The translations under genes and the position numbers were made by a program. Shown in pieces: positions 9,649 to 20,442 of a stretch of DNA of 64,000 bases. Below the pieces are notes generated by a model that was not told the DNA's origin, did no database searches, and was given only the letters and a program-made list of their open reading frames with translations. The stretch is from Anisus vortex (taxonomy: Eukaryota > Mollusca > Gastropoda > Planorbidae): contig OX421497.1 of NCBI GenBank assembly GCA_949126835.1, positions 12,557,132-12,621,131 on the forward strand. Direction: 5' to 3'. Numbering within the stretch: the first letter of the stretch is position 1; every line of letters starts with the position of its first letter.

Positions 9649-12386
9649 ATAATAATAGTAACTTAGTTCATTTCAGGAAGCAGACAGATGTAAATAAAGC
9701 AAAGGTGGTATGTTTCGATTGCAAGAAAGAGGGCCACATGAAGAAAGATTGTTGGATCCTTACCAAGAAGCAAGGTGCTATTCTACACTGTGCCAGAGTG
9801 CAGAAAGATAGCAAGCAGACAGAAGAAGTGTGCAACACAGGGTCAAGAAACTCAAAAGAAATGCGGCCGGCATCGCCCATAGTTGTGGAGTCGATGGTTT
9901 TTGAGAACAGTCTATCTAAGGTAAAAGAGAATAGCTGTACTCAATCTATTATGCTTTCAGAAGGCCGTGAGGAACAGATGGTTCCTGAAGTCCCGGAAGA
10001 GGACGACCTATCCGATTTTCGACCCTTTGTCTACGAGGGGACAGTGTCGACAGAAGTCGATGTACTCAGCAAGAAGAAAATACAGATATTACGTGACACG
10101 GGTTCTGCTGTCAGCGTGATCCTGGAGGGCAGTGTGCCGTTAACAGATGCCACCAGTACCGGTGAGTCTGTTGTGCTGAGAGGTGCTAGTATGGAGGCTG
10201 TGGAAGCTCCACTGCACAGAATAAAACTCGAGTCGGATATTTTTACAGGTAACATCGTAGTGGGAGTGTGGCGCGCACTACCCGTCAAAGGCGTTTCCAT
10301 GATATTAGGAAATGACATTATGGGCGGCAGAGTCACTGTCGAGCCCATGGTTAAAGTGTTGGAGACAAAGATGGCGGAGGACAAAAACCTACGTCCTGCC
10401 AATGAACGCCCAACATGTGCACTGACAAGAGCAATGCAGAAAAAGAAGTCGGTAAAGACTCCTGCTACGCCGTGTAGTGCAACGAAAGATGTGTTTGTCT
10501 GTTCTGAAGACACACATGCGAATGAAACAGTGATAACAGAAACACCTGACATCGATTTAAGTGCTACGTTCTTTGCTGAACTAACAACTGGTGATGCAAC
10601 CGAGAACGATAACATTTTGTCACCAAAGCAGAAATTGGTGAAAGAACAATTGAATGACGAAGTAATAATGCAACTCAGAATGAAAGCTGTTGATGAAAAG
10701 ACTGCAGATGCAATGGCGGAATGTTTCTACATGAAAGATGAAGTGTTGATGAGAAAGTCGAAACCGCTCAACTCAGGTACAAACGAGTGGGACAGTATTC
10801 ACCAGATTGTAATACCTAAGTGCTATCGTCAAGATATACTGCGTATGGCGCATGATCTTCCTTTCGCTGGTCACATGGGAGTCCGGAAAACGCACCACCG
10901 TATCCTCCCTTACTTCTACTGGCCAGGACTGAGAAGAGATGTCGAACAATACTGCAAGACTTGCCACGTATGCCAAATGGTAGGACGTCCTAACCAACGA
11001 ATTCCTGTCGCTCCACTCCAGCCGATACCAGCGTTCGACGAACCATTCAGTCATATACTCATTGATTGCGTGGGCCCGTTGCCGAAAACAAAAGCCGGTT
11101 TTCAATACCTGCTCACAGTCATGTGTTCATCCACTCGCTTCCCGGAAGCCATTCCGTTGCGGAACATAACAACAGTGAAGGTGGTAGACGCCCTGACAAA
11201 TTTCTTCACACGTTATGGCCTACCGAAGACAGTACAGTCCGACCAGGGGACTAACTTTACTTCGAACATTTTCAAACAAGTCATGAAACAATTAGGGATA
11301 AGCCATAGGCTATCAAGTGCCTATCATCCTGAGAGCCAGGGAGCTCTGGAAAGGTTTCATCAGACATTAAAATCGATGCTTAAAAAGTACTGTTATGAAA
11401 ACGAGAAAGACTGGGATAAGGGTGTGCCTTATGTACTGTTTGCTGCAAGGGAGGCCACTCAGGAATCCCTGGGGTTTAGCCCATTCGAACTTGTGTATGG
11501 ACACTCAGTCAGAGGTCCGTTGAAACTTCTACATGAAACTTGGCTAACGGACAGTGAACCGATTGGACTTTTGTCATATGTAGATAAATTTAAAAATAGG
11601 CTTTATCATGCTTTTAACCATGTGAAGATTCATTTTCCACAGATGCAGGAGCGTATGAGACAGAACTATGACCGTAAAGCTACAGCTAGAACTTTTGCAC
11701 CAGGTGACAAAGTTCTTGTGTTTCTACCTTTGCAAAATCAGCCTTTAAGTGCAAAGTTTAGTGGACCCTATGAGATAGAGTCAAAGCTTGGCGAGGTCAA
11801 TTATTTGATAAAGACTCCTGACCGGAGACAAAAGCAGAGGGTATGCCATATTAATTTGCTTAAGCCCTATGTTTCCAGGGAAAAGAGTAAACCACGGGAG
11901 GTCCCCATGATTTCATTAGCTAGGGTCCCGACGGATTTATCTAGGATAGAATATAAGTTTGCAGAAAGTAAACTTAATAATACAGATGCCCTTAAGAGTT
12001 TAGATACAAGGCTAGAACATCTTCCGGTAGAAGATAAGGAGAAGATTATTGAGCTGGTACATGAATATAAGTCACTGTTTACAAATGTTCCCAGTAGGAC
12101 ACATGTCATAGAGCACGATGTAGTGTTAACCGATAGTGCCAGGTCTATTAAACAGCATCCATTTGACCCCATCAGACCTGAGCATATTAAATTAGATGTA
12201 AAGTATATGTTAGAAAATGACATAGGAGGAAAATGTGATAGCAAATGGTCTACACCCTGTGTGATGGTACCAAAAGCCGACCACACACTGCAGTTTTATA
12301 GAGACTTTGGGAAATTAAGTAATTTGACAAAGACCGACTGGTATCCCATTCCCCGTATCATCGACAAGATAGAGACAAGGTCATAG
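9564..12386 (+). CDS. pol: Retrotransposon Pol: zinc knuckle, protease, integrase, truncated RT
   Basis: Numbered from the GTG at 9705; the frame is open from 9564, overlaps gag by about 85 bp and is -1 relative to it. A CX2CX4HX4C knuckle (C3, C6, H11, C16) is followed by an aspartic protease DTGS (D131). Integrase has an H2C2 zinc domain from H383 ending TCHVC, then D454, D513 and E549, giving the D,D-35-E spacing, and a GPY/F module at G687-Y689. From about residue 800 the chain enters the N-terminal fingers of reverse transcriptase (WSTPCVMVPK, then YPIPRI) and stops at 893, before the YxDD catalytic motif. The product therefore cannot reverse transcribe. Integrase preceding RT in one unbroken frame argues that the order is native and not a product of the deletion. 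Confidence 0.92.
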   Translation, partial: QTQSAQTRAQGGYKPKETSENNNKNSGVNNNSNLVHFRKQTDVNKAKVVCFDCKKEGHMKKDCWILTKKQGAILHCARVQKDSKQTEEVCNTGSRNSKEMRPASPIVVESMVFENSLSKVKENSCTQSIMLSEGREEQMVPEVPEEDDLSDFRPFVYEGTVSTEVDVLSKKKIQILRDTGSAVSVILEGSVPLTDATSTGESVVLRGASMEAVEAPLHRIKLESDIFTGNIVVGVWRALPVKGVSMILGNDIMGGRVTVEPMVKVLETKMAEDKNLRPANERPTCALTRAMQKKKSVKTPATPCSATKDVFVCSEDTHANETVITETPDIDLSATFFAELTTGDATENDNILSPKQKLVKEQLNDEVIMQLRMKAVDEKTADAMAECFYMKDEVLMRKSKPLNSGTNEWDSIHQIVIPKCYRQDILRMAHDLPFAGHMGVRKTHHRILPYFYWPGLRRDVEQYCKTCHVCQMVGRPNQRIPVAPLQPIPAFDEPFSHILIDCVGPLPKTKAGFQYLLTVMCSSTRFPEAIPLRNITTVKVVDALTNFFTRYGLPKTVQSDQGTNFTSNIFKQVMKQLGISHRLSSAYHPESQGALERFHQTLKSMLKKYCYENEKDWDKGVPYVLFAAREATQESLGFSPFELVYGHSVRGPLKLLHETWLTDSEPIGLLSYVDKFKNRLYHAFNHVKIHFPQMQERMRQNYDRKATARTFAPGDKVLVFLPLQNQPLSAKFSGPYEIESKLGEVNYLIKTPDRRQKQRVCHINLLKPYVSREKSKPREVPMISLARVPTDLSRIEYKFAESKLNNTDALKSLDTRLEHLPVEDKEKIIELVHEYKSLFTNVPSRTHVIEHDVVLTDSARSIKQHPFDPIRPEHIKLDVKYMLENDIGGKCDSKWSTPCVMVPKADHTLQFYRDFGKLSNLTKTDWYPIPRIIDKIETRS

Positions 12387-12418
12387 CTGATACTCTATCT
12401 CGGGTGCTACATGATTGA
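12377..12418 (+). pseudogene. RNase H C-terminal remnant of pol, out of frame
   Basis: In the frame two bases ahead of pol, codons read KVIADTLSRVLHD then stop. A VVADALSR-like string is the usual end of the Ty3/gypsy RNase H domain. Its position right at the pol truncation shows that a deletion removed the RT catalytic core and most of RNase H, and left the junction out of frame. Confidence 0.75.
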
Positions 12419-13173
12419 CTGAATAACCCCATACTTCTTTTTCAGATCATCTCACCTATTCATTAAGAATGTGTCATGATAACCTATCATTCGTTTGAAT
12501 TTTGATTATGGAATACCTATAGAATACTTGTATCATACAGAAGTCAAGTCTTTTGAAAGTATTAATAATTTTTATAATCATGTATAATATTGATGTTCTG
12601 ATATATTTTAAATTCATTTGATTCAATTCATTTTATTATGGAAAAGAAATTCCATTTAAATTTTGATGCACTATGCAATAAATATATATGCATGTATCTA
12701 CTTGATATGGATGGATGAAAGTTAATGGTCATTGCATGCAATTAAGTGGGAAACTTTAAGCTAATTGATTTATTATCTTGTTTTTTATTTTAGTTAGTGA
12801 ATGGAACTAAATAATAATATGTACAATTTTTATCTTAGAAAGAGATGTAATCTTAATTGGTATAAATTAATAGATAATATTGGAAAACTATTGCTAAATT
12901 GTTATATCATGGTAATAGAATGGGAAAAACTAGTGGATATTCACTATGTTGTATAGGTTGTTATATATTCCATATATCCGGGAATGGAGGGAAACAAAGG
13001 TACCTAAAGGTGTGCACTCATTCAACCCTGAACAATCTTTTATATTAAACTTTTAAATTTGCCAAAAACGCATAATAGTGGATTACATTTTAATATTTAG
13101 ATTACTGTAGTAATCGTAACTAGAGTGTATTTTCTCCTCGTATTTGAGAAAAGGGGAAGTATCATCATCTTAG
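12419..13173 (+). other. Retrotransposon 3' non-coding region, part 1
   Basis: AT-rich sequence after pol with no coding frame. It is interrupted by the hAT insertion and resumes at 15417. Confidence 0.5.
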
Positions 13174-13206
13174 GTATGAACTAGAGATGGGAATCGAACC
13201 CTCATT

Positions 13207-13375
13207 TAGCAGTTCGGGTTCGGTTCGGTTCGGTGAGACCATAAGTTCGGGTTCGGTTCGGTTCGGTAGGACCCTAAGTTCGGGTTCGGTTCGGTTCGGT
13301 CGGATTAGTAAAAAACAAAGTTCGGGTTCGGTTCGGTGATAATTTAAGTTGGGGTTCCGTTCGGTTCGACAACAA
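13207..13375 (+). repeat. Left subterminal GTTCGG array
   Basis: Four to five units of AGTTCGGGTTCGGTTCGG, separated by 10-20 bp of varied spacer. Such clusters near hAT ends are often transposase-binding sites; that role is inferred. Confidence 0.8.
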
Positions 13376-13611
13376 CTGAACTTTTACAATGTTAGCGATT
13401 TAGTTTTACTTAAACTGTTTTTTTTATAAATAAAAAATCTTAAAATAGTAGCCTAAAACTGAATTTTATACTGATTTAAAATAATGTTTGTCTTCTGCCA
13501 TATGTTCAAAACTCACAATTAATTATACATAGGTTGATGTTAATAAAAACAACAATAGGCCTAAGTGTTTTTTCTGGGTCTTCTGTTATATAAAATAGGG
13601 GCCTACAATTT

Positions 13612-14117
13612 AGAGGCCGACAAAAACCAAATATTTGGTTTCGGCCTAAAACGAAACCATACCGAAAGTTCTAAATTAACTTTTGGCTGAATCCATAACC
13701 GAAACCAAAGTTTAACAACACTTTCGGCCGAAACCGAAAAAAACACCTAAATTTCCAAACAAAAGATTTTAAATATTAACTAGTTTATTGGTAGCCCATA
13801 GTAAACCATAGAACTTGTAATAAACTGTTGTAGGCTATATACATGTAGCCTAGGCCTAATATATATAATTTTTTTCAGATTTGAATATTCTTTAAGATTA
13901 AATAACCTAAAAGGCAATACATACTATAATAATATTTGTCTAAATATTATGACAAAATTTTGATACAATTAGACAAAACAATACAAAAATGACAAACGCA
14001 AGATATTCGGCTAACGACCGAAAGTCAATATCACTTTCGGCCAAAACCAAAAACAAACTGAAAGCAAACTTTTTAGTTTCGGCCGAAACCGAAACCACAC
14101 CAAAGAGGCCATGAAAT
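13612..14117. repeat. GGCCGAAACCGAAA-rich core, possible further nested element
   Basis: Motifs TTTCGGCCGAAACCGAAA and relatives recur near 13640, 13720, 14040 and 14080. AGAGGCC occurs at both edges and could be a target duplication, but matching terminal inverted repeats were not found. Confidence 0.35.
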
Positions 14118-15257
14118 GTTAAATTATAACAAAATAGTCTCTGTGACCTATTGTTTACCCGCCCCCTACCCTTTTTTCTTTCTTTTTTTTTTCTAAAACA
14201 AGGATTTTAAAAAATTATGTTAAAAATGTAATATTATTATCAATTGTTTACGTTTCAATTTTCATACTTAAAAGAAATATTAGTATTTAAATTGTTTAGG
14301 ATGAGCCTGTGCAAACAGGCAATAAAAACCTGCTATTTTATTGTCCCCCTCCTACCCAAAACGTGCAAGATTTTCCCATTAAAATGTTATCTCCCTCCCC
14401 CTTTATACCATTAATTGTGCTATCACTTGCCCTTACCCCCTCTGCATTGCACAATTTGTCCCTCCCCCACCCCGTAATGTTCTTTGTCTCACACTGCCAG
14501 TTTATCATCTATGCCATATAGTCTGGATTTTTGTTTTCACTCAAAATAAGCGGCTGGAGTGTTCACCATGATGTCTGGTCAATTTATCTTGTTTTCCAAT
14601 GTGCGGTTAAATATACACCTCTTCATCCCCCCATCTCTAGTTGCAACGTACCTCATTCACTCAATTTTAGCCACAGTGCCGCTGCTGTAGTAATGAAATT
14701 GACATACTTTTAGGCTTCTTTTCGCTTCGCAAAATACATTTGACCAATAATATACATACAAACATATTCATTTTTTCTTTAAAAAAAAACAAACAAGTTA
14801 AAATGCCTAGGTTCTCAAAAATAAAAGCCAATATCCTAATTTTGGAATGAACAAAAACAAGCGCTTGGGAAAAAAGTCAAGGCGTGTTATCACTGATTGT
14901 TATTAGAATAAACACGCTAATTTTTTTTGGTGGGGTAAAGGCAGCTAGGAAGCGGGGTGAAGACAGGAGAGAAGATAAAAGCGGGAAGAGCAATCATGCT
15001 TTTGTGATACATTTATCTAGGTCACTTACGTTGACGGTCGGTCGATGTTTGTTTAAGCAATGTTTTGTTTTTCTTTTTCGCCGCGCATTTCTATGTGCCT
15101 AAAAGCCGATGTATCAAATGGTGTTGGGGAAGGGATGGTTATAAAAAAGTAATTGTTTTTTTTTATTACTATCAATACAAATGTTATCATTAGGCTACTG
15201 GCGAATGCTTGCTAGTGACAAGATTTTAATATATTTGTTTCTGTTACTTTTATATAA

Positions 15258-15395
15258 GTTCGTTCGGTTCGGTTCGGAGTCCGTCACTTTAAAGTTCGGG
15301 TTCGGTTCGGTTCGGTCACCGGCAGAGTTCGGGTTCGGTTCGGTTCGCTAGAAACCACAGTTCGAGTTCGGTGTGTTCGGTTCGGGTTCGGTTCG
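15258..15395 (+). repeat. Right subterminal GTTCGG array
   Basis: It has the same GTTCGGGTTCGGTTCGGT units as at the left end, and in the same orientation, although the outermost 19 bp are inverted. Confidence 0.8.
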
Positions 15396-15416
15396 ATTCC
15401 CATCTCTAGTATGAAC

Positions 15417-15908
15417 CCTGTTAATGTCAAGTTGACACTGTAATTTAAAGGGGAAGTAACCTATAGTTTGATTCGAGTTATGTATTACTTATCTTTTGGT
15501 TTGTATATTAGAAGTAAACTGTTGGAAATTGACAAGAGTTTGAGCAATGTTATATTTGTTTAATAGATTAAAACTTTTTGCAAATTTTTGGTGGAAATCC
15601 ACACAACTGTACATAGTTAAAATAAGAATGACTAGAATATTTTTGAATTATTTGTACTTGTTGAGACATTAGTTAATATTAATACTAACGGTGAAATATT
15701 TGTCCATCACGTTATAATCACAATTACCATTGGGTAGTGACACTTTTTATAATTTAGTTGTGCCAGTGAGCCATGTTTGCTTAAATTGTCTTATAATCTT
15801 CCATTGATTGTTGGTTGTTAAAACGATAGTGTTAAGTACGAAAAATGTACCATGTTGAGTATTACTTGGGTAATTATGGTACATTATTTCTTTCATTGGG
15901 TGGGGGCG
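15417..15908 (+). other. Retrotransposon 3' non-coding region, part 2, with polypurine tract
   Basis: No coding frame. A purine run GGGTGGGGGCG at 15898-15908 abuts the 3' LTR, in the position of a plus-strand primer (polypurine tract). Confidence 0.65.
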
Positions 15909-16582
15909 TGTCATGTATATTGTTTTTCCAAGAATTGGAACACGCAATGTTTATTCTCCTCTCTCTCTCTTTTCTTACTACACACAATATTAGGACGTTT
16001 AGTAGGAAAACGAAAGGTTCTAGGTAATGCTGGGATTCTGTGTTGATCTCAAATTCTCAGAGTCTGGGAACGACTCATTATTTAATAGGGGAAGTTCCTA
16101 TCGTTTTTGTTATGAGTTTTGTAATGATACCATGATTTTCACCCCTACTGGTAATGGGTCTATCCCTTGCACCACTCGGATAGTATTTAATGATTTGTTT
16201 TGTCTGAAAGACAGAGAGTTTCAAAATATGTTCCTTTGAACGTTTGTGTTTGCACTATTTTATTCTAACTGTACATAATAGATATATTGTATATATTGAA
16301 CATACCACCTGAAATAAACTATCAACAACAGTTACACTGAAGCTTCTTTGTCAAGTTACTATCCTATTGTGTTGTATACATTACTATAAGATTTATCTAC
16401 TACCATAATTTACAAGAGAGGAAATGTTGGAATACAAATACTGAATTTGTGCCCAGGACTATAAGAAGAGTTCGTGTAATACTGAAACATAAATACTAAT
16501 AATTAAAGTCTCCCCTAGGACTAACGAGAATTATCAGCAAGATCTACACAGCTCTGGCCACAAGGGGATTGTGGACGTAACA
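15909..16582 (+). repeat. 3' long terminal repeat
   Basis: Same length and boundaries as the 5' LTR, with AATAAA at 16313-16318. The sequence after it, ATTATATA, carries the 4-bp target duplication. Confidence 0.93.
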
Positions 16583-17215
16583 ATTATATATACACGTAGT
16601 ATGTAGAATCGGTAGGATAGATAACGCATTCGTAGAAAAAAAATGACAGAAAAAAAAAATGGCTACGATAAAAATAGCCCCAAGATGGCCAATTAATTGG
16701 TTGAAATCTGCTCCACTATAAATGTCCGCCAATCGGGCCCCAGTAAAAAAAAATAATATTTTGTGTGTGCATATTTTATTTTGTTATGTAATTGGGTTAA
16801 ATCGAGATTACAATATATATATATATAAGAGAAACGTTTCTTTTTGGGGCTGTATTTCATTACCTGGTAGCTGCAAGCGACAACCTTAAGTGCAACACAC
16901 ATCTTTGACCCGCCCCACAATTCCCTTCCTCAACGTCACGAGATTTCAGTACAAGGCCACACAGGTTGCTGTCACCTGTGGGGGGGGGGGGGGGGTTAAA
17001 TGGGTTAAGTAAGTAAAAAACACAAAGACACACACACACATGCACAAATAGTATGATATACAAATCGTATCCTGTAGTAGTGACTATATAAATAATAAAA
17101 TGGCACCTGTGTTTTTATAGTCACAACGCTTAGGTGTGGTCTGTGTAGGGATACCAACCAGACAGCTTCATTCATTTGTATATGCTTATACCTGTTTTGT
17201 GTTTGATATTATGTA

Positions 17216-17294
<79 letters not shown>

Positions 17295-18115
17295 CATTAA
17301 AAACTGTGTAGGGTCAAGGGGAGAGCACCACTAAATATTTATCTGTCTATATCCCTTTCTTTCCATCTGTCTGTTTGTCCATTTTATCATCTGTACGTCT
17401 GTCCATAATATGTCTATGTATCGTTTATATTTTTAAAAAAGCTGAATATGTGTATCACAGTCCGTGCCAATTTGGTTAAATCAAAGAGACGTGACTTTTT
17501 TGTTTTATATAATACTTTTGTGATTTATGTTGCAACATGTCCACTGTAGTATATTGTTTAGTATCACTACCTTTTACTACATACAGTTAACATAATAAAA
17601 GTGAGCTTCCTCAATTAAAAGTTAAATAACATGATTATGATAAAGTCGTGATTAATTTAGATAAATTGGCCTATAGGCCTACAGTTACGCAAATTGATAT
17701 TAATGATGTGTTTATACTATAATTACAACATCATTATCATTATTATATTCAATTCACAAAGTCATGCCGAATGATACAATACAATAAATTAATAATGAAA
17801 TGTATATTTGTTAGTTTCTTACTCTTTGAAAACAATTACAAAAACTAAAATCTAAAAAATATATTTAAAAAAAAACTTGATAAAAGGAAATCGAACTGAG
17901 TTCACCCACGTGAAAGGTAGTGATACCAATGGACATTACTGAACACGAAGTTTGAACCTTCTACCAACTTTCGGTTCCCCCCCCCCTTACCTGTGAATGT
18001 AGATTCTCTCCTCGCAGGTGTTAATCACTAAAACAAACTTCGCCAGGGTCAAACGTTTAACCCTTTTGCGATCACAAATTAATCCCCCGTACCTCTTGGT
18101 TTAGTCAACATGGAA
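16583..18115. other. AT-rich spacer with G-run and TA microsatellite
   Basis: Contains a G-run near 16980-16995 and the microsatellite listed below. No gene was recognised. Confidence 0.4.
17219..17286. repeat. (TA)n microsatellite
   Basis: About 34 uninterrupted TA units. Confidence 0.97.
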
Positions 18116-18116
18116 T

Positions 18117-18214
18117 TATATACCCTTGAAATTATAACCCTAACCCTAACCCTATATACCCTTGAAATTATAACCCTAACCCTAACCCTATATACCCTTG
18201 AAATTATAACCCTA
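18117..18214. repeat. Telomere-like CCCTAA repeats in a 36-bp tandem unit
   Basis: Two full units and a partial one, each with three CCCTAA-type hexamers followed by TATACCCTTGAAATTATAA. The hexamer is the complement of the animal telomere repeat TTAGGG. Confidence 0.85.
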
Positions 18215-18333
18215 ATCACGTCTTAATCTTTCCACTCAGCACTTCCTACCCCGCCCCCTTTTTTTTAACCGTTTGGAAGTATAGATTTGTTGAAGCTTTC
18301 GCACATACCATCTAACTCGTATAAAAACTTTGT

Positions 18334-18580
18334 TAGTAAAGTACCCGTCGGACAAAATTGATTATAGGGCCGGCGAAGTGGCATACTAGGGGATGGGGTG
18401 TGGCCAGCACAATGTCCAGACGCCTTTACTTTGCCGCCCTTTAATGTCAAGTACCCATCAGAGCTGGTTTGACTTAGGGACACCCTCAAGTCCCGGGAAC
18501 AAATCCTAGCCTCCACCAGGATTCGAACCCAGAACCTTCGGATCGCCACTCGAACGCGTTACGCTTGGCCTCTGTGCCCA
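18334..18580 (-). repeat. tRNA-derived SINE, near full length
   Basis: The minus strand shows head, B box GGTTCGAATCC and tail. A stretch of about 30 bp of the tail is deleted around 18378. Confidence 0.82.
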
Positions 18581-20440
18581 TAAAAAGAAATGTTACTCAT
18601 TTAAAATTGTCAAAATTTAAATAGAAAAAAAGGAAAGAAAAAAATATTTTCGCTTTAACCTGGGAACGTTCGCGACATGGTGAAAAGCGACTTCTGGGAA
18701 TTCCCGAAATTTCTCTTCTCGACTTGGAGGAGCTTTGTTATTGACAGAGTCACTGTTGAACTCTGGGATTATATACTTGTTATTTTTAATGTTTGTTTTA
18801 TTATGTTTTACTATTAGCTCGGAAATGTTAGATCGATTATGATCTCGTGGAACAGGAGAACACGGGGCGTGGGGGGAGGGAGATTATCTTACATGCATGA
18901 ATAGGAGAGAAGGGCCTAGATTGTTGTGAGGGGCCTAGATTGTTTGTGGGGGACTAGAGTGTTTGTGTGCGCTAAAGTTTTTGTGTATGGGCCTAGAGTG
19001 TTTGTGGGAGGGGGACCTAGAGTTTTTTTTGTGGGGTCCTTGTGTTTGTTGAGGAGAGGGATCATAGAGTTATGCGAGGGAAGAGGGGGATCCCATCGCG
19101 TTTGTGATGGAAGGGGTGGGGCGTATCAACTTGGGTGTCACCGTGTTTCTATGATCTGGGGGGGGGGGGGGGAGGGGCACTGTATTCGATTAATATAATT
19201 TATCTATCTATTAAAGTAATATATATATAATCTGCATGTCCATCTGTCTATTTGTCTCTATGTCTATCTGATGCACGTCTGCGTGTCCGTCTGTCCGGTT
19301 GTCTGTCTATTCATCTGTTCGTCTACCCGTCTGTCTCTTTGAAATGATACTGCTCTACTGCTCCACCTGCCCTCCGCACCCTCCCACCTAAAAGCTTTAT
19401 TTTCTTTTTATGCTAGTCCCCAAACCTACACCAGCATGATCCATATACTATCGCACGTTATCCACCACCCAATTGGGCGTTTAAATCCACTAAGTCTCCA
19501 ACGCATTGTGTGAACGAATCATTTTTTTTTGTTTTCAAGAATTTACAAACAACAAAAGAAAGGATCGTTATGGAATGAAAAGGAGTAATATGATCTTCTT
19601 TCAAAAGTGTTTTTTTTTATTGTCTCCCTCCATACCTTCCCTCCTTTCCTCCTCTCTTCACCAAGTCCGAGAAAACCTTTACCCATCCCCATCCCCACCC
19701 CCAACTCTATAACTTCTCATGTTATTGAAACCTGTTATTATTCGTTTTTAAATATTTTTCTTTCTGTTTTTTTTAATAAAAAAAATATTTTTTTTCTCTA
19801 TTTCTTCTGTTTAGTTTTAACTCTTGCTGATTCAATGTTGTTGTTTTTTTATAAAGTCACCCTACATTTAAGAAACTTTCCTAGACCCTAGCCGGTGTTT
19901 TTTTTTCTTCTTTTAATTTAACAATCCTTGGTGTTCGAAGAGTTAAACAAAAATCATTGCCACCCACTCGCACAGTACGCGGACACTCTCTAAAACGTTA
20001 TGACGAAATATTTTTTTTGCTCTTTCTAAAATACGTATCTCTATAGGCATATCTATCTCTCATTCTATAGCTTTCTTTCTAATTTGCTATCTCTCTTTCT
20101 ACGTCACACTCATTCTATTTTTCGCTCTCTCATTCTATCGTATTATTTATTTATTTATTTGCTTTCTCGTTCTCTCTTGATCGCTCTCTCTTATTTTGAT
20201 TCACTCTAATTTAATCGTTAAAACGCGAGCGCTGACCCTCGTGTAATTATCACCCTCGCCACACGCCTCACGGCTGTATAGAAAAATAAAAACCTGCTCG
20301 TCATATTCCCACTTTGATTGGTCACCAAATCGCAATCCACCAATTCACGTCACGCTTGTCATCATATCTGGACTGAGAAAGTTCTAGTCTCCATTATTCA
20401 AGTCTATTATTCTTGAAAGCTTTAATGTAATATCATACAT
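18581..20440. other. Low-complexity spacer
   Basis: A degenerate G-rich array of GGGCCTAGAGTGTTTGTG-like units lies at 18910-19180 and ends near a G-run at 19157-19172. CTGTCTGTC- and T-rich patches follow up to 20200. No gene is recognised. Confidence 0.45.
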
Positions 20441-20442
20441 TT

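Larger units (their letters stand above)
13182..15408 (+). mobile_element. Non-autonomous hAT-like transposon nested in the retrotransposon
   Basis: The ends TAGAGATGGGAATCGAACC and its exact complement GGTTCGATTCCCATCTCTA form 19-bp perfect terminal inverted repeats. A perfect 8-bp duplication GTATGAAC lies at 13174-13181 and 15409-15416. The 8-bp duplication points to hAT. Its 2227 bp contain no transposase-like frame; the frames at 14309-14521, 14531-14713 and 14884-15102 match nothing recognised. Subterminal GGTTCGGTTCGG arrays lie at both ends. It inserted after the retrotransposon. Confidence 0.92.
7448..16582 (+). mobile_element. Ty3/gypsy-type LTR retrotransposon, PR-INT-RT order, defective
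   Basis: Two 674-bp LTRs (7448-8121 and 15909-16582) start TG, end CA and are flanked by the 4-bp duplication ATTA (7444-7447, 16583-16586). Between them lie a gag frame (8542-9648), then protease, integrase and only the N-terminal part of reverse transcriptase (9564-12386), with the last codons of an RNase H end at 12377-12418. Integrase before RT is unlike standard Ty3/gypsy and matches the Gmr1-type arrangement described by Goodwin and Poulter. A hAT insertion at 13182-15408 inflates the length; without it and the extra duplication the element is about 6.9 kb. I see only two adjacent LTR differences, so insertion was recent although pol is broken. Confidence 0.92.

Noticed and set aside
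10031..10615. 194-codon minus-strand frame over pol
   Set aside because: It is the shadow of the well-supported plus-strand pol frame.
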